Below, in pieces: positions 50,116 through 58,073 of a stretch of 64,000 nt of DNA. Made by a program: the position numbers and the translations under genes. The stretch comes from Dactylosporangium vinaceum (GTDB taxonomy: Bacteria > Actinomycetota > Actinomycetes > Mycobacteriales > Micromonosporaceae), in contig NZ_CP061913.1 in NCBI RefSeq assembly GCF_019904175.1, forward strand, positions 4,774,001 through 4,838,000. The letters run 5' to 3'. Numbering within the stretch: position 1 is the stretch's first letter; every line of letters begins with the position of its first letter. The notes beneath the pieces were generated by a model that saw only the letters and a list, made by a program, of their open reading frames with translations, had not been told where the DNA came from and did no database searches.

Positions 50116-51039
50116 GTGACGATCGGACTCGATGCGGTGCGCGCGGCGCTGCTGGAGGCGTGCCCGGGACTGCGGGTCGATGACATCCGGCCGCTGGAGG
50201 GCGGGTACACCAGCCGCCAGTGGGTCGCCGACACCGACGAGGGGCAGCTGCTGGCCAAGCACCCGGTGCGCAGCCCCGACCCCGAGCACATGCGCCGGCT
50301 CATCGCCGCGACCCGGCACGCCGCCGACGGGGCCGTGCCGGTTGTGCGGTTCCGGGCGTTCCAGCCGCACGCCGTAGCGCTCGGCGGGCCGCTGCTCGTG
50401 CAGGAGTTCCAGGCCGGCACGCCCGCGGACCAGGCGTGGGACGGGCTCGACGACCGGGAGCGGCGGGCGTTCGCGGCTGAGCTCGGCACGATCGTCGCGC
50501 GCATCCACACCTGCTACGGGCCGTGGTTCGGGGACGTGCTCGGGCGTGAGCGGTACGACGACGTTCGCGCGTTCCTGCACGCGCGAGTGGACAACCAGGT
50601 CGGCAAGGCCGGCCCCACGCTGCCGGCCGGGCTGATCGAGCGGGCCGGCCGGGCGCTGCACGCCGCCGTCGACATCGTGGTGCCCGAGGACGAGCACCCG
50701 GCGCTGCTGCACGGGGACCTGTGGCTGCCCAACATCCTGGTCCGCAACGGGCACATCCGGTGCATCCTCGACTTCGAGCACGGCCGGTGGGGTGACCGGT
50801 TCATGGACTTCGCCAAGCTGTACGAGCACATCTTCGACGGGTACCCGGACGGGCTCGTGCCGTTCCTGGAGGCGTACGACCTTCAGGCGGGACTGCCGGC
50901 CGACTGGGAGGACCGGGTCCGGTTCGGCAACGCGCTGCACTCGCTGAGCACGGCCGTGTACTTCGCACGGTGGAATCCGGAGTACGTGCCGCAGTACCTG
51001 GGCGAGCTGGAGACCTGGCTGGCCACCCCGGCCGACTGA
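50116..51039 (+). CDS. APH/fructosamine-kinase-like phosphotransferase
   Basis: A 307-residue kinase-fold protein. LEGGYTSRQWVADTDEGQLL and AKHPVR are the nucleotide loop and Lys, HPALLHGDLWLPNILVRNGH the catalytic loop, CILDFEHGRWGDRFMDFAKL the metal-binding DFE. Substrate unknown. It is not a close relative of the kinase-like gene at 26 kb. The start GTG lies just downstream of a repeat array. It ends before a convergent acyl-CoA ligase. Confidence 0.83.
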   Translation: MTIGLDAVRAALLEACPGLRVDDIRPLEGGYTSRQWVADTDEGQLLAKHPVRSPDPEHMRRLIAATRHAADGAVPVVRFRAFQPHAVALGGPLLVQEFQAGTPADQAWDGLDDRERRAFAAELGTIVARIHTCYGPWFGDVLGRERYDDVRAFLHARVDNQVGKAGPTLPAGLIERAGRALHAAVDIVVPEDEHPALLHGDLWLPNILVRNGHIRCILDFEHGRWGDRFMDFAKLYEHIFDGYPDGLVPFLEAYDLQAGLPADWEDRVRFGNALHSLSTAVYFARWNPEYVPQYLGELETWLATPAD

Positions 51040-51132
51040 GCAACGGCACGGGGCGAGCCGACCGGGCAGGCGGGCGGGCCGCCACGCGTCGGTGGGCCGC
51101 CGGGCCGACGCGCGCAGGAACGCTACGACACC

Positions 51133-52542
51133 TCAGTCGCCGGACACTAGCGCGCGCAGGCGGGTGCGCTGGATCTGCCCGGTCGCGGGCGTGCGCGGGA
51201 TCGCGTCGACGACGGACACCCGGCGCGGCTGCTTGAACGACGCCAGGCGGCCGGCGACGTGCGCGCGGACGTCGGCGACCGTGGGCGGTTCGGCGCCGGG
51301 CGGCACGACGAGGACCGCGCAGACCACCTCGCCCCAGCGGGCGTCCGGGACGCCGACGACGGCCAGGTCCAGAACGCCGGGCAGGCCGCGCAGCGCGTGC
51401 TCGACCTCGGCCGGGCCGACCGACTCGCCGCCGGTGCGGATGACCTCGCGGGTGCGGCCGGTCAGGTACAGGTAGCCGTCGTCGTCGATCCGGCCGACGT
51501 CGCCGGAGCGGTACACGCCGTCCAGAGGTTCGGCGCCGAGGTATCCGTGCATCAGCGCCGGGCCGCTCGTGCACACCTCGCCGCCGTCGCCGAGCCACAG
51601 CGCGTTCGGCGTGGCCGGCCGGCCGACGCTGCCGGGGCGCTGGGCCAGTTCCCAGTCGTGCAGGGCGGCCATGCGCCCGGCCTCGGTCGAGCCGTACAGG
51701 ATCGAGGTCGTGGTGCCGGGCAGCCGCGCCTTGATCCGCTCCACGAGGTCGCCGGCGACGGTTGACGTGCCGGTGTCGGCGTGCTGCAGCGAGCGCAGGT
51801 CGGCGTGGCGATGCTCGGGGTCGAGCAGGCGCTCCCAGACGGCCGGGATGCAGTACAGCGCCGATGGCCGGCGCCGTTCGACGACGGCGATCATGTCGGC
51901 GGCGTCGGCCCGGCGGACCAGGTGCACGGCCGTGCGGTGCTGCCACGCCTCCATGACATAGTGCCAGCCGCCATAGTGGTACAGCGGGAACGTGCATACC
52001 ACCCCGCCGTCACCGCGCAGCCCGGTCGTGAACGTGCCACCGCCCGGGGCCGCACGCAGCCAGCTGGCGCGGTGGCTGACCAGGGCACCCTTGGGTGCGC
52101 CCGTGCTGCCGCTGGTCAGGTACAGGATGTGCGGGTCGCCGTCGTGCAGCGGCACGCGGGCGAATCCGGGGGCGCCGCCGTCCAGGGTGGACGGGTGCAG
52201 TACCGCCGCCGAGAAGTCCACATCGGACAGCACGACCTTTGGGTCCACATAGGATCGGATCCGGTCGCGCTCCTCAGCCGGCAGGCCGGGGTTGACGGGT
52301 GCGAACACGGCGCCGACACGGGCGCACGCGACGAACACCTCGACCGAGCGCAGTGTCGGGTGCGCGCACCACAGCACGGTGTCGCCCCGCCCGGCGCCGA
52401 GCCCGGCCAGCGCGTTGGCGGCCCGGTCGGCGCGCACATCGAGCTCCCGGAACGTCAGCTCGTCGGGGCCGAGGGTGGCCGCGGTCGCGTGCGGCACGGT
52501 GAGGGCCGCGGCCGTCACGATGTCACCGATGAGCAGGCTCAC
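51133..52542 (-). CDS. acyl-CoA synthetase, FadD17/19-like
   Basis: A 469-residue ANL ligase. ILYLTSGSTGAPKGALVSHR is the ATP loop, FPLYHYGGWHYVMEAWQHRT a subfamily mark, SILYGSTEAGRMAALHDWEL the A5 region, DGVYRSGDVGRIDDDGYLYL the A7 and LTGRTREVIRTGGESVGPAE the hinge. The catalytic Lys segment is unusual: IPRTPATGQIQRTRLRALV has Gln where Lys is expected, so it may be weak in adenylation. The GTG at 52542 is chosen because VSLLIGDIV is the usual N-terminus. No KstR2 box precedes it. Confidence 0.82.
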   Translation of the reverse strand: MSLLIGDIVTAAALTVPHATAATLGPDELTFRELDVRADRAANALAGLGAGRGDTVLWCAHPTLRSVEVFVACARVGAVFAPVNPGLPAEERDRIRSYVDPKVVLSDVDFSAAVLHPSTLDGGAPGFARVPLHDGDPHILYLTSGSTGAPKGALVSHRASWLRAAPGGGTFTTGLRGDGGVVCTFPLYHYGGWHYVMEAWQHRTAVHLVRRADAADMIAVVERRRPSALYCIPAVWERLLDPEHRHADLRSLQHADTGTSTVAGDLVERIKARLPGTTTSILYGSTEAGRMAALHDWELAQRPGSVGRPATPNALWLGDGGEVCTSGPALMHGYLGAEPLDGVYRSGDVGRIDDDGYLYLTGRTREVIRTGGESVGPAEVEHALRGLPGVLDLAVVGVPDARWGEVVCAVLVVPPGAEPPTVADVRAHVAGRLASFKQPRRVSVVDAIPRTPATGQIQRTRLRALVSGD

Positions 52543-52876
52543 GCCGGCACCCCCGTTCTGCTGCCACACCGCCGATGTACTGGAACACCGGAATCTCGCC
52601 GGCGCGCCGGCGTCTCACCGCGACACGGGCGCTCTGCTGCGGCAGCGGCCTGTTGCTGCGGCAGCGGCCTGTTGCCGCGACGCCGACGCTGTGCTGCGGC
52701 ACCGGTGCTCGGTTCGGGCACCGCGTCTCGCCGGCGCATCAGCGTTGGCCCGAGCGCTGCGTCTGGCTGGGGCAATGCGGAGTCTGGCCGGGGTGTCGGC
52801 GTCTGGCTGAGGCGGCGGCCTGAGCGGGAACCGCCGGACTGCTGGATGGCGGCCACGTCGTTTGGTGCCACACCGC
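52543..52876. other. 334-bp gene-free region with 19-bp repeats
   Basis: No coding frame is supported. TGCTGCGGCAGCGGCCTGT occurs twice in tandem (52635-52653, 52654-52672), followed by two diverged 19-bp units to 52710. The rest is G+C-rich with GGCGTCTGGCTGGGGC-like near repeats. The region lies downstream of the alcohol dehydrogenase and upstream of the ligase, both on the minus strand. Confidence 0.6.
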
Positions 52877-54175
52877 TCATGCCCGATTCCAGTCGAAGAG
52901 GTCCACCTGGGCCGGCCCGAGAGCGCTGTATCTGCCCTTGTACCGCGTGATCTCCAACGCCTCCGGCAGCGCCTCGACACCGGCCAGGCGGTGGCTGATC
53001 AGCCCCTGCAGGTCGACGTCACCGCGCTGCACCAGACGCAGTGCGTGCTCGAACACGGTGCTGCCGGGCGCGTAGCCGCCGGCGCCCGAGCGCGGGTGCA
53101 GCAGCGACACTGAGCGTTCGCGCAGGCGGGCGAGCGGTGCCGGTGCGTGATCGGACAGCACGGACACCATCACGACCGTGCCGCCGCGCCGGGCGCACCG
53201 CACAGCCTGCTCGAACTCACCTGCACATTCGAACACCACGTCCGCGCCGATGCCGTCAGTTGCGTCCATGACGTGCGCGACGATGTCGTCTGCTGTCGCA
53301 TCGAGCACAAGATCAGCACCTGCTCGCTTCGCGAGTGCACGCTTGGCGGCGCTGCGGCCGGTGACGATGATGAGGCCCGCGTTGCCGTGCCGGGCGACCT
53401 GCGTGTGCAGCACACCCATGACGCCGGCTCCGATGACGAGCACCGTGTCGCCAGGCTTGACGGCGGCGATCGCGTGGCCGTGGATTGCGCCGGCCAGGGG
53501 CTGCACGGCGGCGGCGTGCGCGGCGGGCACGCCGTCGGGCACGCGCACGACGGTCCGGGCCGCAACGACGACCCGCTCGGCGAACGCGCCCGGGCCGGTG
53601 AAGCCGAGGACCTCCGGGGAGCGGCAGGCGTCCGGGCGGGCGCGGCGGCAGGCGGCGCACTGCCCGCAGGTGGCGGTCTCGACTGCGGTGACCCGATCGC
53701 CGACCGCAAGGCCGGAGTCGGGCCGACCGCCGGCCGGAGCAGATGTCGGAAACGCCGCGACCAGGGGCGTTCGAGTGGCCAGGTCCAGCTGTGAGGGGTA
53801 GCCGGCTGAGGAAGTGCCTGCCGAAGGCGCGCCCGGTGCAGGGGCGCCGAGTGCCGGGCTGACTGACGCGGGAGTACGCGACGGAGGGATGCGGGACGGG
53901 GGAGTACGCGGCGAAGGAGGGCGGGGCACGACGCCGGGGCCGAGGGCGGTGATCACGCCGGCGAACTCGTGGCCGCCGAACCGGGTCGGGCCGGCCGCGA
54001 GGCGCTCGGCCAGGACGGTGTGCATGGCGATCGGCTCGCCCGCCAGCAGCATGCATTCCGTGACGCTCGGCTGGACGCAGGCCACGTCGATGACGACCTC
54101 GCCGGGTCCGGGGACCGGGTCGGGGACGTCCTCGACGGCTGCGTCGCCGAAGCCGCGCAGGACCAGTGCCCGCAT
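52877..54175 (-). CDS. zinc-dependent alcohol dehydrogenase, repeat insert
   Basis: A 432-residue medium-chain dehydrogenase. MRALVLRGFGDAAVEDVPDP starts the GroES-like domain, FGGHEFAGVITALGPG carries a catalytic-zinc His/Glu pair, TATCGQCAACRRARPDACRS the four structural-zinc Cys, and DTVLVIGAGVMGVLHTQVAR the NAD(P)-binding Rossmann fold. Between GALGPG and LAVGDRVTAVETA, about 70 Pro/Ser-rich residues (PSRTPASVSPALGAPAPGAP) are inserted; removing them gives a normal length near 360. Likely oxidises an alcohol or threonine-like substrate. Divergent from the oxidoreductase operon across paired promoters. Confidence 0.85.
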   Translation of the reverse strand: MRALVLRGFGDAAVEDVPDPVPGPGEVVIDVACVQPSVTECMLLAGEPIAMHTVLAERLAAGPTRFGGHEFAGVITALGPGVVPRPPSPRTPPSRIPPSRTPASVSPALGAPAPGAPSAGTSSAGYPSQLDLATRTPLVAAFPTSAPAGGRPDSGLAVGDRVTAVETATCGQCAACRRARPDACRSPEVLGFTGPGAFAERVVVAARTVVRVPDGVPAAHAAAVQPLAGAIHGHAIAAVKPGDTVLVIGAGVMGVLHTQVARHGNAGLIIVTGRSAAKRALAKRAGADLVLDATADDIVAHVMDATDGIGADVVFECAGEFEQAVRCARRGGTVVMVSVLSDHAPAPLARLRERSVSLLHPRSGAGGYAPGSTVFEHALRLVQRGDVDLQGLISHRLAGVEALPEALEITRYKGRYSALGPAQVDLFDWNRA

Positions 54176-54187
54176 TCGCGACCTCCC

Positions 54188-54233
54188 TTGACGCTCGGAT
54201 TAGATTTTGTATTTAATATTCAAACCACGTCAA
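54188..54233. promoter_or_regulatory. face-to-face promoters in an AT-rich island
   Basis: CTTGACG (54187-54193) and CGTCAAG (54228-54234) flank an AT-rich core. On the plus strand TTGACG is followed at 16 nt by TATTTA (54210-54215), reading toward the oxidoreductase operon. On the minus strand TTGACG is followed at 16 nt by TACAAA (54206-54211), reading toward the dehydrogenase. TTTGTATTTAATATTCAAA inside could be an operator for the GntR-FCD protein of the operon. Confidence 0.55.
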
Positions 54234-54288
54234 GATTCGGACCGCGCCAAGGTCGGCGACGCGGAGGCCGAGGTCGGCAAGGAGGGGC

Positions 54289-54840
54289 ATGGAACGCGAA
54301 GTGCTCGTCACGGGCGTCGGGGGACAGGGGATCCAGCTGCTCGCCAAGACGCTCGCCCTGGCCGCGACCCGGGAAGGCCGCTACGCCATGCTCGCGGCCG
54401 ACTACGGCGGTGAGATGCGCGGCGGGCCGTCCAAGGCCGGCGTCGTCATCGGCGACGCCCCGCTCATGGCGCTGCCCATCCTGCCCTCGGCCTGGTCGGC
54501 GATCTTCGCCCACCACCGGCACAGCGAGGGCGTCGAGGACCGGCTGCGGACCGGGGCCCTGGTCCTGGCCAACACGCCGCTTGTCGACCCCGGCACGTTC
54601 CGGGCCGACCTGCGGGTGTTCGCCATCGACGCGATGGCCCGGGCGAAGGGCGCCGAGGCGCCGAACGCGTCCGGGTTCGTGCTGCTCGGGGCGTACAACG
54701 CGCTGACCGGGCTTGTCCGCGCCGGTTCGCTGGTGTCGGCGATGGAAGAGCTGCTCCCGCCGTACCGCAAACAGCACGCGGCCGCCAACGCACGAGCCCT
54801 GGAAGCGGGCGCTCAGGCCCTCGAAGGAGTCGCGGCATGA
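54289..54840 (+). CDS. 2-oxoacid:ferredoxin oxidoreductase, gamma subunit
   Basis: A 183-residue KorC/PorG-type subunit. EVLVTGVGGQGIQLLAKTLA is the glycine motif. MLAADYGGEMRGGPSKAGVV and PILPSAWSAIFAHHRHSEGV are typical. In four-subunit KORs the gamma protein docks on the alpha-beta core that converts a 2-oxoacid plus CoA and ferredoxin to an acyl-CoA and CO2. AAGGAGGGG precedes the ATG. First in an operon with alpha, beta and a GntR regulator. Confidence 0.87.
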   Translation: MEREVLVTGVGGQGIQLLAKTLALAATREGRYAMLAADYGGEMRGGPSKAGVVIGDAPLMALPILPSAWSAIFAHHRHSEGVEDRLRTGALVLANTPLVDPGTFRADLRVFAIDAMARAKGAEAPNASGFVLLGAYNALTGLVRAGSLVSAMEELLPPYRKQHAAANARALEAGAQALEGVAA

Positions 54841-54868
54841 CCCACACACCCCGGGAAGGGAGCGCCGC

Positions 54869-55927
54869 ATGACGCTTGAGCTGCTCGAAGGGACCGCGGC
54901 GATGGCCGAGGCCGCGATCGTCGCCGGCTGCCGGTTCTTCACCGGGTACCCGATGTCGCCGTTCACGGGACTTCTGGAGGAGATGTCGCGGCGGCTGCCC
55001 AAGGCCGGCGGGGTCTGCCTCAACGCGGAGAGTGAGATCGAGGGCGTCAACATGACGCTCGGTGCCGCCGCGGCCGGCGCGCGGGCGGCGACCGGGTCGT
55101 GCGGGCAGGGGATCGCGCTCATGCAGGAGGCGATCGCCGAGGCCGCGCTCAACGAGACCCCGTTCGTCGTGTTCAACCTGGCCCGCAACCAGCAGGACTA
55201 CTTCCAGGCGACCCGCGGCGGCGGCTGGGGCGACTACCGCACCATCACCCTCGCACCGAAGGACATCCCCGAGGCCGTCGAGCACACCCAGCTGCTGTTC
55301 CACCTGGCCGACAAGCACCGGGCGCCGGTCGTGCTCTACGGCGATCCACTGCTGGCCCAGACCCGGGTCGGCGTTGAGATCGAGCGCCGCGACTTCGGCG
55401 AGCTGCCCGCGAAGGACTGGGCGCTCGACGGTACGGGCGGCGGCACCGGGCACAGCCGCCAGATCTGGACCTGGGCCATGGGCAAGGCCACCGCCCCCGG
55501 ACTGGGGCCGGACGGGCACTGGCGGGCGATCGCCGAGAAGTTCGACCGCATCGGCGCGCTCGAGCAGCGGCACGAGGAGCGCGACCCGGGCGCCGAGACG
55601 ATGGTCGTCGCGTTCGGGTCGGCGGCCAAGTTCGTCGAGCACGTCACGGCCGAACTGCGCGCGGAGGGGCACGACATCGGCTGGTTCCGGCCGATCACGC
55701 TGTGGCCGTTCCCGGGCGACGCGCTCACCGCGGCCACCCGCGGCGCGAAGAACGTGCTCGTCTTCGAGCTCAACGGTGGGCAGATGCTCGACGATGTGCG
55801 CATACACGCGCACGATCGCTCAGCCGTGCGGTTCATCGGCGGGGTGAGCATCGCCGAGTCCGGCCTGTCGTACGGCCCGCTCCTGGACGCCCCCGTCCTG
55901 CGCCGCCGCATCCTGGAGGCCCTGTGA
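54869..55927 (+). CDS. korA: 2-oxoacid:ferredoxin oxidoreductase, alpha subunit
   Basis: A 352-residue alpha subunit with the transketolase-like domains of KorA: TAAMAEAAIVAGCRFFTGYP, MSPFTGLLEEMSRRLPKAGG and NAESEIEGVNMTLGAAAAGA (a conserved Glu in the binding region). RAATGSCGQGIALMQEAIAE and NLARNQQDYFQATRGGGWGD follow, and ITLWPFPGDALTAATRGAKN is the third domain. Oxygen-tolerant KORs of this type occur in actinobacteria and work on 2-oxoglutarate or branched 2-oxoacids; substrate not determined here. GTGA overlap with beta. Confidence 0.88.
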   Translation: MTLELLEGTAAMAEAAIVAGCRFFTGYPMSPFTGLLEEMSRRLPKAGGVCLNAESEIEGVNMTLGAAAAGARAATGSCGQGIALMQEAIAEAALNETPFVVFNLARNQQDYFQATRGGGWGDYRTITLAPKDIPEAVEHTQLLFHLADKHRAPVVLYGDPLLAQTRVGVEIERRDFGELPAKDWALDGTGGGTGHSRQIWTWAMGKATAPGLGPDGHWRAIAEKFDRIGALEQRHEERDPGAETMVVAFGSAAKFVEHVTAELRAEGHDIGWFRPITLWPFPGDALTAATRGAKNVLVFELNGGQMLDDVRIHAHDRSAVRFIGGVSIAESGLSYGPLLDAPVLRRRILEAL

Positions 55928-56229
55928 CCACGGACGACGCTGTAACCACGGACGACGCTGCTTCGACGGGCGATGCAGTGACCAGGCATGACGCCGTGAC
56001 AACGAGCGACGCTGTCACCACGAACAGCGCTGCGACGATGAACGGTGCTGTCACCACAACCGGCGCCGCGACGACGAGCAGTGCTGTCACCACAACCGGA
56101 GCCGCGACGACGAGCGGCGGTGTCACCACGAACAGCGTTGTGACCACGAGCGGCGCTGCGAGGGCGAGCGGCGCCGTCGCCGCGGACGATGCTGCGACGA
56201 CGAGCGGCGCTGTGGCCACGATCGACACC
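55924..56229 (+). repeat. 18-bp in-frame tandem repeat, 17 units
   Basis: Seventeen consecutive 18-bp units, for example GTCACCACAACCGGCGCC and GCGACGACGAGCGGCGCT, run from the start codon of the beta subunit. The units differ from each other mostly at synonymous or Thr/Ser/Asp/Asn positions, so the array is old or shaped by selection. Confidence 0.92.
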
Positions 56230-56979
56230 TCACGGCCGCCGGTCCGGCCGGCGAAGACGGCGGCTGCGGCGAAGCCGAACCTGATCCTCGGCGAGCACTC
56301 GCTGTGCCCCGGCTGCGGCGAACCGGTCGCGCTGCGCATTCTGCTCGAGGTGCTGCAGGACCTGGACATCGTGCAGCGCACCATCGGGGTTGTCGGGCAC
56401 GGCTGCTACGGCAGCTTCGTGCGCATCATGGACGTCGACGTGCTGCAGTGTCTGCACGGTCGTGCACCGGCGTGCGCGACAGGCATCAAACGTGTGCGGC
56501 CCGGCGTCGCGGTGTTCACGCTGCAGGGCGACGGCGACATGGCGAACGAGGGGCTGCAGGAGGTCCTGCACGCGGCTGCGCGCGGTGAGAACATCACGTG
56601 CGTGATGCTCAACAACGGCGTGTTCGGCGACACCGGCGGACAGCAGACGGCGACGACAGTGCTCGGCCAGCGGACGAAAACGAGCATCGACGGGCGTGAC
56701 CCCGAGACGCACGGCTACCCGATCCCGGTGGCCGACCTGGTCGCCGGGCTGGACGGCGTCGGCTATGTGGCTCGCGGTGCGGTCTCCACGGCGGGCGCGG
56801 TACTGCAGACCAAGCGCATGATCCGCAAAGCCTTCGAGACCCAGCTCAACCGCGGCGGCTTCTCGCTCGTCGAGATCCTCACCATGTGCCCGACCGGCTG
56901 GTTCGTCCCCACCGCGGAAGGGCCCGAATACCAGCAGGACACCATGGAGCAGCGGTACAAACTGGGCGAGCTGGTATGA
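55924..56979 (+). CDS. korB: 2-oxoacid:ferredoxin oxidoreductase, beta subunit with repeat leader
   Basis: A 351-residue TPP-binding beta subunit. Residues 1-102 are 17 hexapeptide repeats ([VA]TT[DSTN][DSG]A), with a Pro/Ala linker to about 115. The enzyme proper starts NLILGEHSLCPGCGEPVALR, where CPGC gives two of the Fe-S Cys. GCYGSFVRIMDVDVLQCLHG, LQGDGDMANEGLQEVLHAAA (TPP-binding GDG...N, about residue 201) and NNGVFGDTGGQQTATTVLGQ follow. Normal KorB is about 240-280 residues, so the N-terminus is an expansion. The true start could be inside it, but no better ribosome-binding site is evident. Confidence 0.85.
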   Translation: MTTDDAVTTDDAASTGDAVTRHDAVTTSDAVTTNSAATMNGAVTTTGAATTSSAVTTTGAATTSGGVTTNSVVTTSGAARASGAVAADDAATTSGAVATIDTSRPPVRPAKTAAAAKPNLILGEHSLCPGCGEPVALRILLEVLQDLDIVQRTIGVVGHGCYGSFVRIMDVDVLQCLHGRAPACATGIKRVRPGVAVFTLQGDGDMANEGLQEVLHAAARGENITCVMLNNGVFGDTGGQQTATTVLGQRTKTSIDGRDPETHGYPIPVADLVAGLDGVGYVARGAVSTAGAVLQTKRMIRKAFETQLNRGGFSLVEILTMCPTGWFVPTAEGPEYQQDTMEQRYKLGELV

Positions 56980-57683
56980 AACTGGAGCGCGCGAACACCA
57001 GCGAGGCCGTCGCCGCCTACGTGCTCGGCCGCCTGTTCTCCGGCGAACTGCGCAGCGGGCAGCGCCTCGACCTCGACGCCATCGCCGAGGAGCTCGGGGT
57101 CAGCCGGGTCCCCGTCCGCGAGGGCCTCATCCAGCTCGAACGCGACGGACTCGTCGAACGTGCACACTACAAACGCGCGTTCGTGAGCGATTTCGACGAC
57201 GCGACCGTGCGCGAGGCGTTCGAGTTGTACGGCATGCTCAGCGCGCTCACCAACCGGCGCGTCGCCCGCCGCCGCGACCCCGCGGTGCTCGAGGCGCTCG
57301 GCAAGCTCGACGAGTCGCTGGCCGGCTGCGACGACCCGGACGAGTTCGAGGCGCTGGCCCGCGAGTTCCGCCGGGTCGTCAACGTCGCCGGCGCCGGCAA
57401 CCACCTGCGTGCACTGCTGCGCACGTTCTCCGGCCTGGTGCCGGTCGCCGCCCGGTTCGCGATTGACGATTCGCTCACCGACGAACGCGCGGCTCTGCAC
57501 GCCGAGTACATCGCGCTGCGCGATCGCTCACCGGCCGCGGCCGGCGCGGCGGCCCTCGCGCACATCCGCCTGACCGCTGACAACGCCATCGCGGCCCTGC
57601 ATCGCCGCGGGGTCTTCCCGGTCGTCACGCCGGGCGACGACTGGGACGACGTCGCCGAAGTCGTGGATGAGAGCGACGCATGA
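56976..57683 (+). CDS. GntR-family regulator, FCD domain
   Basis: A 235-residue FadR-type GntR regulator. The winged helix is LDAIAEELGVSRVPVREGLI plus QLERDGLVERAHYKR, about residues 28-65, and the C-terminal FCD helical domain includes FELYGMLSALTNRRVARRRD, VAGAGNHLRALLRTF and AALAHIRLTADNAIAALHRR. FCD proteins bind organic acids through a metal site of Asp and His residues. It is coupled by ATGA to the beta subunit and probably controls the KOR operon. Confidence 0.87.
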   Translation: MKLERANTSEAVAAYVLGRLFSGELRSGQRLDLDAIAEELGVSRVPVREGLIQLERDGLVERAHYKRAFVSDFDDATVREAFELYGMLSALTNRRVARRRDPAVLEALGKLDESLAGCDDPDEFEALAREFRRVVNVAGAGNHLRALLRTFSGLVPVAARFAIDDSLTDERAALHAEYIALRDRSPAAAGAAALAHIRLTADNAIAALHRRGVFPVVTPGDDWDDVAEVVDESDA

Positions 57684-57827
57684 CGCGCGCATCGGCCGCG
57701 CAAGTGTGCACATGAGGTGCACCGGCCGGGTGGCTGGGCGTGGCGGTGTGCGAGTTGGGCATGACGTGCATCACCCCGAGTCGGCGAGCGCACGCATCGG
57801 TGGCGACGTTGTGGAAGGAGGAGGCGC

Positions 57828-58073
57828 ATGAATCAGAGCGCTCGCATCACCCGGGGGACCCTGCTCATCGAGGCCGACAAGTGCAAGGGCTGCGAGCTGT
57901 GCATCGCCGCCTGTCCGCCGGATGTGCTCGCCATGTCGGCCACGGTGAACGAGCTCGGCTACCGCTATCCGGTCCTGCACGAGGGCTGCACCGGCTGCAC
58001 CGCCTGCCAGCTCGTCTGCCCCGATTTCGTGCTCACCGTGTACCGGTACGATGGCGAGGGTGTCCAACGATGA
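57828..58073 (+). CDS. 2[4Fe-4S] ferredoxin (KOR delta)
   Basis: An 81-residue ferredoxin with two clusters: CKGCELCIAACPPDVLAMSA and CTGCTACQLVCPDFVLTVY. This is the delta subunit form (KorD) of four-subunit 2-oxoacid oxidoreductases, carrying electrons from the beta subunit. GGAAGGAGGAGG precedes the ATG. It overlaps the next gene by 23 bp and follows the GntR gene after 144 bp. Confidence 0.88.
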   Translation: MNQSARITRGTLLIEADKCKGCELCIAACPPDVLAMSATVNELGYRYPVLHEGCTGCTACQLVCPDFVLTVYRYDGEGVQR

